IMG/VR virus record: IMGVR_UViG_3300025013_000116
Span: 1 to 21,278 of that record
Strand: one strand, 5' to 3'
Origin: a virus
Length of the DNA: 21,278 nt
The notes under the pieces were generated by a model that made no database searches, was not told the origin of the DNA, and saw nothing but the letters and a program-made list of their open reading frames with translations. The translations under genes and the position numbers were made by a program. Within the stretch, counting starts at the first letter, position 1, and each line of letters starts with the position of its first letter. Of this stretch, positions 12,535-19,507 are shown one piece after another.

Positions 12535-12566
12535 TTCCCCTCCCTCGGAGGGGTTAGGGGAGGCTG
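12535..12566. repeat. Family A repeat overlapping a gene end
   Basis: cccctccctcggaggggtta then ggggaggctgtc. The tta at 12554-12556 is the stop codon of the minus-strand gene that ends here, so the repeat supplies its C-terminus. Confidence 0.82.
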
Positions 12567-12991
12567 TCTTCCTCAAACGAAGTTTCCCACACCTGCACGA
12601 TCACCTTTAGGTTATCGTCCCTTTTTTCGGTGGTCTGGCTCTTCCGGCTGAACCCTGAGACCTCGCCATCGCCCCAACCCTGTAACGCGGTATAACAGGC
12701 ATTTACAGTATCGTACCGGCTCAATGCTTTTGTTTGTACCAAGGTAGGAGCCGCACCGTTTGTTTGTCCAACAGGTTCAAACGCCAGGCGAACGGTAACG
12801 CGGGCGGTTACCATCTGGATGGTGTCGCTTTCGTCCTCGCAGTTGGGATACTCCACATCAATTAAGGCACAGGGAAAGGCTACAGGAGGCCGACCCTCGA
12901 AAAAATCAAGTTGTCCGTCTTCCGCATCAATCCACTTCAATGCCGATACTGTTTTAAGCCTGGTTACTGTTTTTAAAAATACATCTTTCAT
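12554..12991 (-). CDS. Putative tail-completion/terminator protein
   Basis: 145 residues. LKWIDAEDGQLDFFEGRPPV followed by AFPCALIDVEYPNCEDE is a strong signature of a hypothetical protein placed after the G-like gene in Bacteroidota Mu-like phages. The central strand (MVTARVTVRLAFEPVG) and an end like KRDDNLKVIVQVWETSFEED resemble the alpha/beta fold of phage tail terminator or tail completion proteins. That role also fits its place after the head genes. Last gene of the minus-strand operon; its final residues and stop come from a family A repeat. Role inferred from position and fold pattern. Confidence 0.7.
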   Translation of the reverse strand: MKDVFLKTVTRLKTVSALKWIDAEDGQLDFFEGRPPVAFPCALIDVEYPNCEDESDTIQMVTARVTVRLAFEPVGQTNGAAPTLVQTKALSRYDTVNACYTALQGWGDGEVSGFSRKSQTTEKRDDNLKVIVQVWETSFEEDSLP

Positions 12992-13011
12992 GGTTACTAT
13001 TTTATATGGGT

Positions 13012-13057
13012 AACTTTCCCAAAGTTTTGGTACGATTTATAAAACTTTGGGAAAGTT
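13012..13057. repeat. Family C palindrome, copy 3
   Basis: aactttcccaaagtttt (13012-13028) and complement (13041-13057), loop ggtacgatttat. It separates two minus-strand structural genes. Confidence 0.9.
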
Positions 13058-13061
13058 GTAC

Positions 13062-13619
13062 CTATTCGTTTAAAAATCCTTTTATCCTTTCAAAAATCTT
13101 CGTATTCAGCCGTTCAGAGTGCCCCATAAACTGGCGTTTGGGTATAACAATATCAAGCTGCGTTTTTTTAGTTAAGGCTAAACCCTTGTAGAAAGCGGCT
13201 TCCTTGTTTTCCGTTTTCCCTTTTCCTTCGGTAGCTGAGCCTGTCGAAGCTCCCCCTCCGGCTGCATAATAGTTAGCCCATGCCCATTTTCTCATGGCCG
13301 GAGTTACTTTAGGGTGCAGCTCTCCACCCTCGTTATGGATTTGAGCATACGGAACCATATCGTTACCGGCGCTGATCACCACCTTATTGGCAGATACCAG
13401 GCTAGGCCGGATTGAATTCACCAACTTCGAGGATCTGACCAATAGCGAACCCTTACGAACCACCCGCTTTGTTTGCGGCCAAGCCAATCCATCCCATTCT
13501 TTGGTCTGGAACCGCTCTTTAAAGAATTCGGTAGCCGTTTCGGCAATGATATTCGGGACCTTAGCCCGGATTTTGGTTTCGAGCGCCGAAATATAATCCT
13601 GAAGGTTAGCGTATCTCAT
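13062..13619 (-). CDS. Virion morphogenesis protein (Mu G-like)
   Basis: 185 residues, matching the phage virion morphogenesis/tail completion family (Mu gpG, P2 gpS). Features: an N-terminal helix with YISALETKIRAKVPN; TATEFFKERFQTKEWDGLAW (the 'F...gWp' element); GSLLVRSSKLVNSIRPSLVS; YAQIHNEGGELHPKVTPAMR; and the end PKRQFMGHSERL ('p.R.Flg.s'). The ATG at 13619 is used because the longer frame to 13748 runs through the small-RNA region. A Gly/Ser stretch (GGGASTGSATEG, about residues 120-131) is encoded by an inverted ttcgacaggctcag repeat at 13230-13251. Confidence 0.88.
   Translation of the reverse strand: MRYANLQDYISALETKIRAKVPNIIAETATEFFKERFQTKEWDGLAWPQTKRVVRKGSLLVRSSKLVNSIRPSLVSANKVVISAGNDMVPYAQIHNEGGELHPKVTPAMRKWAWANYYAAGGGASTGSATEGKGKTENKEAAFYKGLALTKKTQLDIVIPKRQFMGHSERLNTKIFERIKGFLNE
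13230..13251. repeat. Inverted ctgagcctgtcgaag repeat in coding sequence
   Basis: gtagctgagcctgtcgaagc is the reverse complement of the cttcga.a..ctcag family seen at 1339-1386 and 12455-12474. It is in frame in the G-like gene and encodes a flexible Gly/Ser-rich loop. Confidence 0.7.
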
Positions 13620-13633
13620 TGTAAAAAATTTAC

Positions 13634-13641
13634 TACATTTG
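13634..13641 (+). promoter_or_regulatory. Candidate promoter -7 box for small RNA
   Basis: TACATTTG matches the Bacteroidota TAnnTTTG box. No good TTTG lies at 19-21 bp upstream, so the promoter is incomplete by consensus. Expected start is near 13648. Confidence 0.4.
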
Positions 13642-13647
13642 TATTGA

Positions 13648-13780
13648 AGTTTCAGCGTTCTTATGCCTGAAGACCTGGCAAGCACCTCGCGGGCGATGGG
13701 TGTTGGGTCGATCCGAGGATACGGTAGAACAAAGAGATTAACCCGCAAAAGAATCCGGTCAGTTTTGTCCGGATTTTTTT
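13648..13780 (+). ncRNA. Candidate structured small RNA
   Basis: Plus-strand unit between the minus-strand G and F genes, bounded by a TACATTTG box and an intrinsic terminator. Helices: gttct/agaac (13657-13661, 13726-13730), gacct/gggtc (13672-13676, 13705-13709), and cacctcg/cga-tg-ggtg (13683-13689, 13694-13702) with a CGGG loop. The loop with its closing base (gcggg, 13689-13693) can pair with cccgc (13742-13746) downstream, forming a pseudoknot. An ATG frame across it (13663-13878) runs straight through the terminator and looks non-coding. I recognise no RNA family. It could act in trans, or regulate the flanking structural operon by antisense overlap with the 3' end of F. Confidence 0.5.
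13752..13780 (+). terminator. Intrinsic terminator of small RNA / F gene end
   Basis: aatccgg (13752-13758), 10-nt loop, ccggatt (13769-13775), T-run 13774-13780. On the minus strand the same stem encodes the last residues and stop of F and is followed by ttctttt, so it may terminate both ways. Confidence 0.75.
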
Positions 13781-14976
13781 ATGAGCATCCCCGAACGGAA
13801 CTTTTCTTCTATGGGTATTTTTTTAGAACCAACTTTTACGGTTCCGTCAATCATAGGAAACCATGTTTTTACTTCTGATACTCTTCCGTTTTCTATCCTC
13901 GAAATAACTACCACCGTTTGGTCGCCGTAAAACTTCATCGAAATAAAGTTGTCGAACGAACCCGTTTGCAAGGTATTGACCCAAACCTCGTCCGGCGTGG
14001 ACAACGTTTCCTTCATCGCATCCAGGTACTCAACCCTTGCCAAATAGCTACCCGTTGTATGTTTCGAAAAACCGTCTTCGGGAACTATGATCCTCCTGCT
14101 ATTGTAATCCAAAAGCACGATATTTCCGTCAATAGTATTGGCCGCCTTCCAGTCTTCAGCAGTACCAGTGTACTTTGTAACATCTTTTAAAGCCTTTTGC
14201 ATCAGCATTGATTTTGGATTTAACCCATAGTCAATATAGTTTAGCAAATTGAGTTCTTTGGTAACCTTCAGCAGCTTTCCGCCCATACCCGGAAAGCCTT
14301 TAATATACATCTGGTTGCTCGTGAAAGCTTGTTTCAGGTCGGCGCGGTTAACGCCCCATCCCTGCGCTTTAGCTTTTTTAAAATCGGCTGAATCAATGAA
14401 CACCCGGGCCACTTCGCGCTGCTTGGTAATGTCGGCCCCCCCTGCCTCAGCTTTTGTGCGTGGCACAATATAGCAGCGGCAATTCCAATCGTTTGGCGGG
14501 TAAATTGTACTCCACGCCGGATCATCCTGCGGCAGAACCAGTCCGTCTAAATCGGCGTGTGAAGCCCGTACCTGTTCATCTCCCTGAGTGCGGTACATCC
14601 AAAACGGAAATATGTCCGCCTGATCCTTCAGCCTATAATAAGTTGCCGAGCTTTCGGCAGTTAAATAAGCCGTGTTATATTCCGTTTCTGCCCAGGTCTT
14701 ATTAAACAGATTGTGTTTAACTGAAGCTTTTTTTACGAAGTCATCAAAGCTTTTTGACTCCCGGAATATTGCGTTAAGCTCCTGACATTCGGCCAGCGTT
14801 TTAGCTGCACTGAAGTGGAATAAGTTAAGCTCCATGGCTGTTTGTGCAACTTCCGATTGAAAACCGTAATCGAAACCGATATCGGCCAGTTTAACCTGAT
14901 CTTTTGCCCATCCTTTTCGGAAATTGCTGATCAGGTTTGAGGCAGTATGATTGGTCAAAGTCCGGCCTATTGTCAT
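13759..14976 (-). CDS. Minor head protein (Mu F-like) with C-terminal nuclease-like domain
   Basis: 405 residues from the ATG at 14976 (a GTG at 15021 would add 15). The SPP1 gp7/Mu F head morphogenesis domain lies at about residues 90-175: FNKTWAETEYNTAYLTAESS, then RASHADLDGLVLPQDDPAW and PPNDWNCRCYIVP, the family hallmark. Residues 280-400 (GNIVLLDYNSRRIIVPEDGF; a His in FSKHTTGSYLARVEYLDAMK; DEVWVN; ISMKFYGDQTVVV; VKTWFPM) resemble the phage-Barnase-EndoU-ColicinE5/D-RelE-like nuclease domains that phages fuse to head proteins. These are thought to be ejected with DNA. The first part overlaps the portal gene by 86 bp. Nuclease activity is inferred. Confidence 0.88.
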   Translation of the reverse strand: MTIGRTLTNHTASNLISNFRKGWAKDQVKLADIGFDYGFQSEVAQTAMELNLFHFSAAKTLAECQELNAIFRESKSFDDFVKKASVKHNLFNKTWAETEYNTAYLTAESSATYYRLKDQADIFPFWMYRTQGDEQVRASHADLDGLVLPQDDPAWSTIYPPNDWNCRCYIVPRTKAEAGGADITKQREVARVFIDSADFKKAKAQGWGVNRADLKQAFTSNQMYIKGFPGMGGKLLKVTKELNLLNYIDYGLNPKSMLMQKALKDVTKYTGTAEDWKAANTIDGNIVLLDYNSRRIIVPEDGFSKHTTGSYLARVEYLDAMKETLSTPDEVWVNTLQTGSFDNFISMKFYGDQTVVVISRIENGRVSEVKTWFPMIDGTVKVGSKKIPIEEKFRSGMLIKKSGQN

Positions 14977-16411
14977 AGAACCGTTTAAAAAAATCCTGGT
15001 CAGAGAAAGTGAGAGTGTCACTTAGAGTGACGCCCTCACTATTCGTGAGGTGATTTCCAACTTTTAGAGCCCCGCTCCCCGAGGCTGCTACGAAAAAATC
15101 AAAAAACCCTTTCCAGAAATGTTTTTGATCGACCGGGCGGTCAGACAGGACATGTCCTGTCTCTACCTCATCGCTCAACTTTACCTTTTCCTTTGCCGGT
15201 GGCTTTTTGTCCCCCTCCTTCGGAGGGGTTAGGGGAGGCTGTTGTTTCCCTGGTTCCTGAGACTGATCACCGTTCACTTTCTTTCCGCCCCCGTCTTTCG
15301 GCTTTGGAATTCCGTAGGTCTCATAAAAATAATCAGGCTCAATTTCAACAATGGTGTCGAGCTGTTTGTCAATGGTGATCCGGTCTTTCAGGCTGATGGT
15401 TTCGCCCAATTCGGGATAAGCAAACGTACCGCCCGAAACCTTAAAGCCACGGGCTTCGAGCCGTGGGAGTACTTCGGTATTCAGGATAGTTTCAACAAAA
15501 ATACGGTCATCGGCATGTATGCCGCCCTCCACTTCCTGATGGACCTCGCCCAGCGACCGTGCGCCTTTATCGCCTTGCACCGTGGTCATGGTCTGACCTA
15601 AAATAGCGATCAGTATCTCCTCGTTACAAGCCTTGCGCAAATTGTTGTACAGCGCACCATCACCGGTCGAGTTGTTGGCAATGTATTCCAGATCGGTATT
15701 TTTCGGAACGGCGGCATAAGCGGCCGATCCGGCCTTATCCAATGCCTCAATCAACTGTAGGCGGCTGGCTTCGTCGAATGCGTCGTATTTACCAAGCCTG
15801 AACGGCATCCCAAAGAGTTCGGCAAATTGCGCCCAGTCGCCAAAGTTGCCGCGTTTATAAATTACATACGGACAGGTTGCCAGTATTTCGCCGAACCGGT
15901 CTTCTCCTTCAACAGCAATCAGGAAGGGATCATCGAGGTACGGAATACCGGTTTCGTCGCCTTCGTTAATGGCGATCAGGTTTTTAGCCGTGTTGATGTG
16001 GGTTCGGGGGATGCTGAACACATCGAACAGCTTTTCGTACGATGTTTCCAAAACCGTAATTCCCCACATTTTTGCCAGCATGATTTCCTTTAAAAGTATC
16101 CTGAACGCTTTGGTCTTAACCAGGTCGTTTATTTCGGGAATTTCCTTTTTATCAACCGTGAAAGTAAGCCCGGCGTTTGTGATTGGCCTGATGCGTTTGC
16201 CGATGGCATTTTTAAGGACCGGATCGATCAGGATATCCTGGTATAAATTATACAGGAGTGTGCGCTTTCCGTTGTCGGCGCTCTTCAGGGCAGTGCGCCA
16301 GCTATCAATACTTTGCGTTTGCCTGTTCAGTGTTTTAATAACCAGTTGGTTCACCACAATGCCCTTGGCGGTGGCAGTGGCGGTTTGAGTATCTTTTTTA
16401 CGTTGTGCCAT
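14891..16411 (-). CDS. Portal protein (DUF935, Mu Gp29-like)
   Basis: 506 residues. Forms the dodecameric DNA channel of the head. The DUF935 core spans about residues 20-385: NAIGKRIRPITNAGLTFTVD, MLAKMWGITVLETSYEKLFD, YKRGNFGDWAQFAELFGMPF with RLGKYD, ALDKAGSAAYAAVPKNTDLE, LGQTMTTVQGDKGARSLGEV and EIEPDYFYETYGIPKPK. The tail from residue 385 is low-complexity and contains residues coded by two repeats (PPLTPPKEGDKK from family A, VETGHVLS from a palindrome). It then enters FFKRFYDNRPDFDQ, which reads like the missing N-terminus of the F protein in another frame. Starts 2 nt before the Gp36 stop. Portal identity firm; the C-terminus is odd. Confidence 0.92.
   Translation of the reverse strand: MAQRKKDTQTATATAKGIVVNQLVIKTLNRQTQSIDSWRTALKSADNGKRTLLYNLYQDILIDPVLKNAIGKRIRPITNAGLTFTVDKKEIPEINDLVKTKAFRILLKEIMLAKMWGITVLETSYEKLFDVFSIPRTHINTAKNLIAINEGDETGIPYLDDPFLIAVEGEDRFGEILATCPYVIYKRGNFGDWAQFAELFGMPFRLGKYDAFDEASRLQLIEALDKAGSAAYAAVPKNTDLEYIANNSTGDGALYNNLRKACNEEILIAILGQTMTTVQGDKGARSLGEVHQEVEGGIHADDRIFVETILNTEVLPRLEARGFKVSGGTFAYPELGETISLKDRITIDKQLDTIVEIEPDYFYETYGIPKPKDGGGKKVNGDQSQEPGKQQPPLTPPKEGDKKPPAKEKVKLSDEVETGHVLSDRPVDQKHFWKGFFDFFVAASGSGALKVGNHLTNSEGVTLSDTLTFSDQDFFKRFYDNRPDFDQSYCLKPDQQFPKRMGKRSG
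15017..15050. other. Two adjacent hairpins at the portal/F junction
   Basis: gtcact-tag-agtgac (15017-15031) and cctcac-tattc-gtgagg (15034-15050) sit next to each other, upstream of the F start on the minus strand and inside the portal frame. They could affect F translation or be repeat debris. Confidence 0.55.
15143..15166. repeat. Palindrome (agacaggaca/tgtcctgtct) in portal tail
   Basis: Perfect 20-bp palindrome followed by ctac, a variant of the gtagagac...gtctctac family. It is in frame in the portal gene and encodes part of VETGHVLSDR. Confidence 0.88.
15211..15240. repeat. Family A repeat in portal tail
   Basis: ccccctccttcggaggggtt followed by aggggaggct. Read on the minus strand it encodes QPPLTPPKEGD in the portal protein. 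Confidence 0.85.
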
Positions 16412-16413
16412 AA

Positions 16414-16824
16414 TTAAAAATGTTGTATTCGTTTGGTATTGCTTCCGTAGCTTATTGTTCCGGGCTTGGTGCCGCTTACTTCCGCTTTTGGAAGATCGGG
16501 AGTGACGATTCCTTTTTGTACGCCCTTTAGCCAGGCTATTGCGGCATCGTACCGTTTCTGTCGCATGTCGTAATCGATACCCGGGTTCGATAGGTTAATG
16601 AGGTGCCACACCGCTATATCTTTCACAAAGATTAATAGCAGGGCATTTCTGCCGGTTCCTGAAGCTGAAAAAATACTTACCGTATCGTAATCGCCCAGGT
16701 AGCTTTTAGCTTCCGCCAAGGCGCCGTCAACGGCAGCCGCAACAATGGTATCATCTTCGCGGGTAATTACATCTATGTTTTCGCCATAGATGTGGGTGTT
16801 CAGTTCTGCTTGTGTTAAAAACAT
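16414..16824 (-). CDS. Gp36-like protein (DUF1320)
   Basis: 136 residues. Matches the Mu Gp36 family (DUF1320), small proteins of the Mu head-tail region. An N-terminal MFLTQAELNTHIYGENIDVI precedes DDTIVAAAVDGALAEAKSYL (the conserved 'a...a.aea.syL..rYd' helix). LLLIFVKDIAVWHLINLSN and YDMRQKRYDAAIAWLKGVQK follow, and the tail ends in basic SNTKRIQHF. In Mu the gene lies after the major head protein; here it precedes the portal, so gene order is rearranged. Likely role is head-tail connection; not proven for this family. Confidence 0.85.
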   Translation of the reverse strand: MFLTQAELNTHIYGENIDVITREDDTIVAAAVDGALAEAKSYLGDYDTVSIFSASGTGRNALLLIFVKDIAVWHLINLSNPGIDYDMRQKRYDAAIAWLKGVQKGIVTPDLPKAEVSGTKPGTISYGSNTKRIQHF

Positions 16825-16849
16825 GGTGTAAAATATCTTAAGTTAATTA

Positions 16850-17272
16850 TTAGATTGCTTCGTTCCTCGCAATGACGGCAGGGGATTGAACAATACCAAG
16901 TTTTATTAATCGCATGCCGCTGTATTTGGTTTTCAGCAGGTCGTAAGCGAAGCTGGAGACAAAACCGGTTTGTGTGTCGAAAAATGTGATCGCACTCATT
17001 TTAGTCACATTCATATAGTAAAGAAATTCACCGTTGAATTTTCGGGCTTGAATATCCATTCGGGTTAACACCTGGTACCGGTTTTCGAGGAAATACACTT
17101 TGTAGTGTTTGCCTGTTTCACGATGCATTTTATCCGCCTTTGCAATGGCCTTTAAAAGAGCTGACGGGCGGCCTTTGAAACGTTTGTACTCGGAAAGGAA
17201 AAAAGACAAAAGCCTCCCCCAGCCCCTCCGAAGGAGGGGAGAAAGAACCGCTGATAATGTTTTTATTTTCAT
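16850..17272 (-). CDS. Conserved phage protein bounded by repeat-derived ends
   Basis: 140 residues from the ATG at 17272 (an ATG at 17284 adds four). The core RPSALLKAIAKADKMHRETG, then KHYKVYFLENRYQVLTRMDI, is a hypothetical-protein signature common in Bacteroidota Mu-like phages near the terminase. LSPLLRRGWGRLLS near the N-terminus is a translated family A repeat (17211-17244), and the end VIARNEAI is translated from the gattgcttcgttcctcgcaa repeat (16853-16877). Both termini may thus be altered relative to relatives. Function unknown; its place among packaging genes suggests a virion or packaging accessory. Confidence 0.7.
   Translation of the reverse strand: MKIKTLSAVLSPLLRRGWGRLLSFFLSEYKRFKGRPSALLKAIAKADKMHRETGKHYKVYFLENRYQVLTRMDIQARKFNGEFLYYMNVTKMSAITFFDTQTGFVSSFAYDLLKTKYSGMRLIKLGIVQSPAVIARNEAI
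16853..16877. repeat. cattgcgaggaacgaagcaat-type interspersed repeat
   Basis: gattgcttcgttcctcgcaa then tgacg. Reverse complement of a motif common in intergenic repeats of many bacteria; here it forms the last codons of a reading frame. Confidence 0.75.
17211..17244. repeat. Family A repeat near a gene start
   Basis: agcctcccccagcccctccg, then aaggaggggagaaa. In frame after about eight codons of the minus-strand gene. Confidence 0.83.
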
Positions 17273-17304
17273 ATTTTTAAGCATTAATGTTGTTTTTTCT
17301 TTTT

Positions 17305-17340
17305 AAGCCCTCCCCCTCGGGGAGGGTTTGGGAGGGGCTG
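17305..17340. repeat. Family A repeat between terminase and next gene
   Basis: aagccctccccctcggggag then ggtttgggaggggctg. It ends 1 bp before the large-terminase stop codon and fills the intergenic gap. Confidence 0.85.
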
Positions 17341-17341
17341 T

Positions 17342-18877
17342 TTAATAGCGTTTAGAGTTTCGTTGACGTTGGCCCCAAGTGAATGAACCTGCCGATTGCA
17401 TTTCTTTTTCTTTTAATATCCATTCCCCACCTTCTATACAGTCGGGCCCATCGCATGGTGATTTGAGCTGTGGAGAAATTAAAAGGAATTGTTCTTCGAG
17501 GCGTTTCATGTGGGGATTACCCTTTTCATCTTCGTTTAAAATCAGGTTTCCTAACCGGTTAAGCGGTTCAAGGTTTCCCTCAATACGGCTGAACTTATCG
17601 GGTTTTTTGCGTTCATCCGGAATAATGCCGATAGAATAACCTTTTTCCTTTGTTGCAGCAACAAACAGCGGAATAAAAACCTGATCGTAAAATGGGTCCT
17701 GAAGAGAGTTATTTTCGATGTAGTTGTAAAGCTGGGTCCGCTCTTTCACATACTCTTTCAAGTCATAATACCAGCCCACATATTCAGCATTGACAACTTT
17801 ATCTAAAAAGCCGGTGAAAATGTATGTTTTGCCTTCCAGCTTTCCCATCAGAAAAAGCGCCTTGTTACAACCGGCTTTGTTTTTGGCATTGCTTGGAGCG
17901 GGGTCACCATAGGCAACCAGATGCTTGAATTTATGAAGCGCCGGAACTTTGCCCCAGTGCATCTCTTTAAACGTTTCACCTTCAGTCAGCGGGTTATTCA
18001 TGTACTCGGCCTGATAGGCTGCGGTACTGATCTTCGATTTGATACGGGCAATGTTTTCGGGGCTGTTCTTTTCGGGCCAGGTACTATTGCCGTTTTTATC
18101 TTCGAGATTAACCTTGCTTACATGATCGGCTTTGAGCATAGCACGGGCAACGCAGCAATCTATTGCAATAAGGTTGCCCAGCCAAATGACCTGTAAAGCC
18201 TTCGAAACTGAACGGGTTGGAAATACGGCCTTTTCAAACCATGTCCAACGTTTAGTGATAATTTCAGTATTACGAACATCGCTGTCGGTATCAATATCCG
18301 AGATAATTATTTTGTCGGGCCTGACCTCTTCGTTTCGTGATCCGCGAGGGGACTGATCGGCGCCAACAGCGAGGAAAGATACTCCCTGAGTCGTGGTGAA
18401 ATCTCCATACGCCCACGATCCGGGATTTTCCTGAAGCCCGTAATCATTAATAATGCGTTCATTGCTGGTCAGGTTGATGCGGTAAGGTTCAAGCAGCTCG
18501 CAAGCCTTATCGTTGCTGTTCGAAATGAAAAGTATATTTTTCTTTTTGCGGGTTAGCGCTTGGTAAAGGGTGATCATCATTTCAACAACGTCCTTCGAAA
18601 GCTCTCGCGCCCATACCCTCGATTCATACCACTCATCATTTTCGAGTTCGCGCTTGGCTGCACGTTTATGGAATGCTGCTGATGGTGCATAGCAATACTT
18701 CGGAAAATAGTACATTTTCCAATCTTCGAAATTGGCTTCCAGTTTAGCTATCCGTTTTTTTCGTTCCGAGTCGCTTTCGTTCGTTTCGGCAGCTACCGAA
18801 GCGATGAAACTTTCAAAGTAACTGTCCCAGTCCCGGCCAGCCTGCCGGTCTAACGGTTTTAATACTGATTGTGCCAT
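17342..18877 (-). CDS. terL: Terminase large subunit (Mu Gp28-like)
   Basis: 511 residues. ATPase-nuclease motor that cuts and packages DNA. ATPase part: an adenine-binding-like FHKRAAKRELENDEWYESR, then RVWARELSKDV (87-97) where Walker A belongs. It has no GK(S/T), only Lys95 with Ser94. Walker B is KIIISDIDTD (189-198), and GADQSPRGSRN the downstream coupling motif. The nuclease part begins with the acidic strand HLVAYGDPAPSN (Asp325), with further acidic residues toward YSIGIIPDERKK and DKFSRIEGNLEPL. The lack of a textbook P-loop is found in some Mu-like terminases as far as I recall. Follows the small subunit with a 4-bp gap. Confidence 0.92.
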   Translation of the reverse strand: MAQSVLKPLDRQAGRDWDSYFESFIASVAAETNESDSERKKRIAKLEANFEDWKMYYFPKYCYAPSAAFHKRAAKRELENDEWYESRVWARELSKDVVEMMITLYQALTRKKKNILFISNSNDKACELLEPYRINLTSNERIINDYGLQENPGSWAYGDFTTTQGVSFLAVGADQSPRGSRNEEVRPDKIIISDIDTDSDVRNTEIITKRWTWFEKAVFPTRSVSKALQVIWLGNLIAIDCCVARAMLKADHVSKVNLEDKNGNSTWPEKNSPENIARIKSKISTAAYQAEYMNNPLTEGETFKEMHWGKVPALHKFKHLVAYGDPAPSNAKNKAGCNKALFLMGKLEGKTYIFTGFLDKVVNAEYVGWYYDLKEYVKERTQLYNYIENNSLQDPFYDQVFIPLFVAATKEKGYSIGIIPDERKKPDKFSRIEGNLEPLNRLGNLILNEDEKGNPHMKRLEEQFLLISPQLKSPCDGPDCIEGGEWILKEKEMQSAGSFTWGQRQRNSKRY

Positions 18878-18881
18878 CCGG

Positions 18882-19331
18882 TTAGCGTTTTAGCATGTCT
18901 TTAATGAAGTCGTTGAACAGACCGGCAATCTCTAAAGCTTTGGTATGATTGAACGGTCGGTACCAGGTGAGGAACCGTTTCGACACTTCAACCACATCGG
19001 CGATGCTGGCCTCAGTTTCCATCGTCTTAATTGCACCTGATAATTTGCTGATCGTGTCGGCTTGTTTCGAATCAGCATAGCGTTCGCCTTCTGGTTTTTT
19101 CTGAATGCCCGAAGTAAGTTCGTCGAGCTGCATATACAACCGGCTCAATTGCTCCTGACGGGTAATCAGCATCGACTGCCTGATCCGGTGCCAGTTGCCA
19201 TCGTTGTACCATTTGTTCATGGTAACGGTCGAAACGCCCACTTTAGCGGCGGCATCTTTTTGGCTGTATCCTTCCTTCGTGCAAAGCAATTCAGCCCATT
19301 CCTTTTTTTGATCGATAGTTAAACCTGACAT
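18882..19331 (-). CDS. Terminase small subunit-like protein
   Basis: 149 residues. An N-terminal HTH (residues 8-50, KEWAELLCTKEGYSQKDAAA, then KVGVSTVTMNKWYNDGNWHR) would recognise DNA for packaging. A coiled-coil middle (SRLYMQLDELTSG) and a helical C-terminus (FLTWYRPFNHTKALEIAGLF) follow, the latter with the 'li..fndfi.d.l' end usual for oligomerisation of small terminases in Bacteroidota phages. First gene of the minus-strand operon, directly upstream of terL. The ATG at 19331 opens into the divergent regulatory gap. Confidence 0.85.
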   Translation of the reverse strand: MSGLTIDQKKEWAELLCTKEGYSQKDAAAKVGVSTVTMNKWYNDGNWHRIRQSMLITRQEQLSRLYMQLDELTSGIQKKPEGERYADSKQADTISKLSGAIKTMETEASIADVVEVSKRFLTWYRPFNHTKALEIAGLFNDFIKDMLKR

Positions 19332-19507
19332 TTCGTCTGAATTTTTTCTGAAAAGTACAATTCACGCGCGCACCAGCCTATTTATGTTTTAAATACTACA
19401 AACTTTATGTTAACCGTTAACAAGAAACTTTTTTATGACGTTTTGTCTGATTTACTTAGCCCACCATTTGAACGACGAACAGAACTTTAATCACTTTAAA
19501 TGAAGCA
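19332..19507. promoter_or_regulatory. Divergent late control region
   Basis: This 176-bp AT-rich gap separates the minus-strand packaging operon from the plus-strand protease/capsid operon, so both late promoters should lie here. Visible elements are a near-palindrome gttaaccgttaac (19409-19421) as a possible activator site, and TTTG at 19442-19445 with ccatttg at 19464-19470 as a poor plus-strand match to TTTG/TAnnTTTG. Weak promoters are expected if a Mor/C-type activator is needed; no such gene lies in the window. Confidence 0.5.

Noticed and set aside
6904-13057. Repeats as a CRISPR array
   Set aside because: Copies are kilobases apart, palindromic and of several families; no regular spacers and no cas genes.
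13663-13878. Plus-strand frame MPEDLASTSRAMG
   Set aside because: It runs through a T-run terminator and antisense to the F gene; structure is better explained as RNA.
14983-14989. TTTAAAC heptamer (minus strand) as a programmed -1 frameshift site
   Set aside because: In the portal frame it is read TTT AAA C, the wrong phase for a -1 slip into F; only slippage on the T-run would fit.
15193-15601. Plus-strand frames opposite the portal gene
   Set aside because: They are antisense shadows of a well-matched DUF935 portal.
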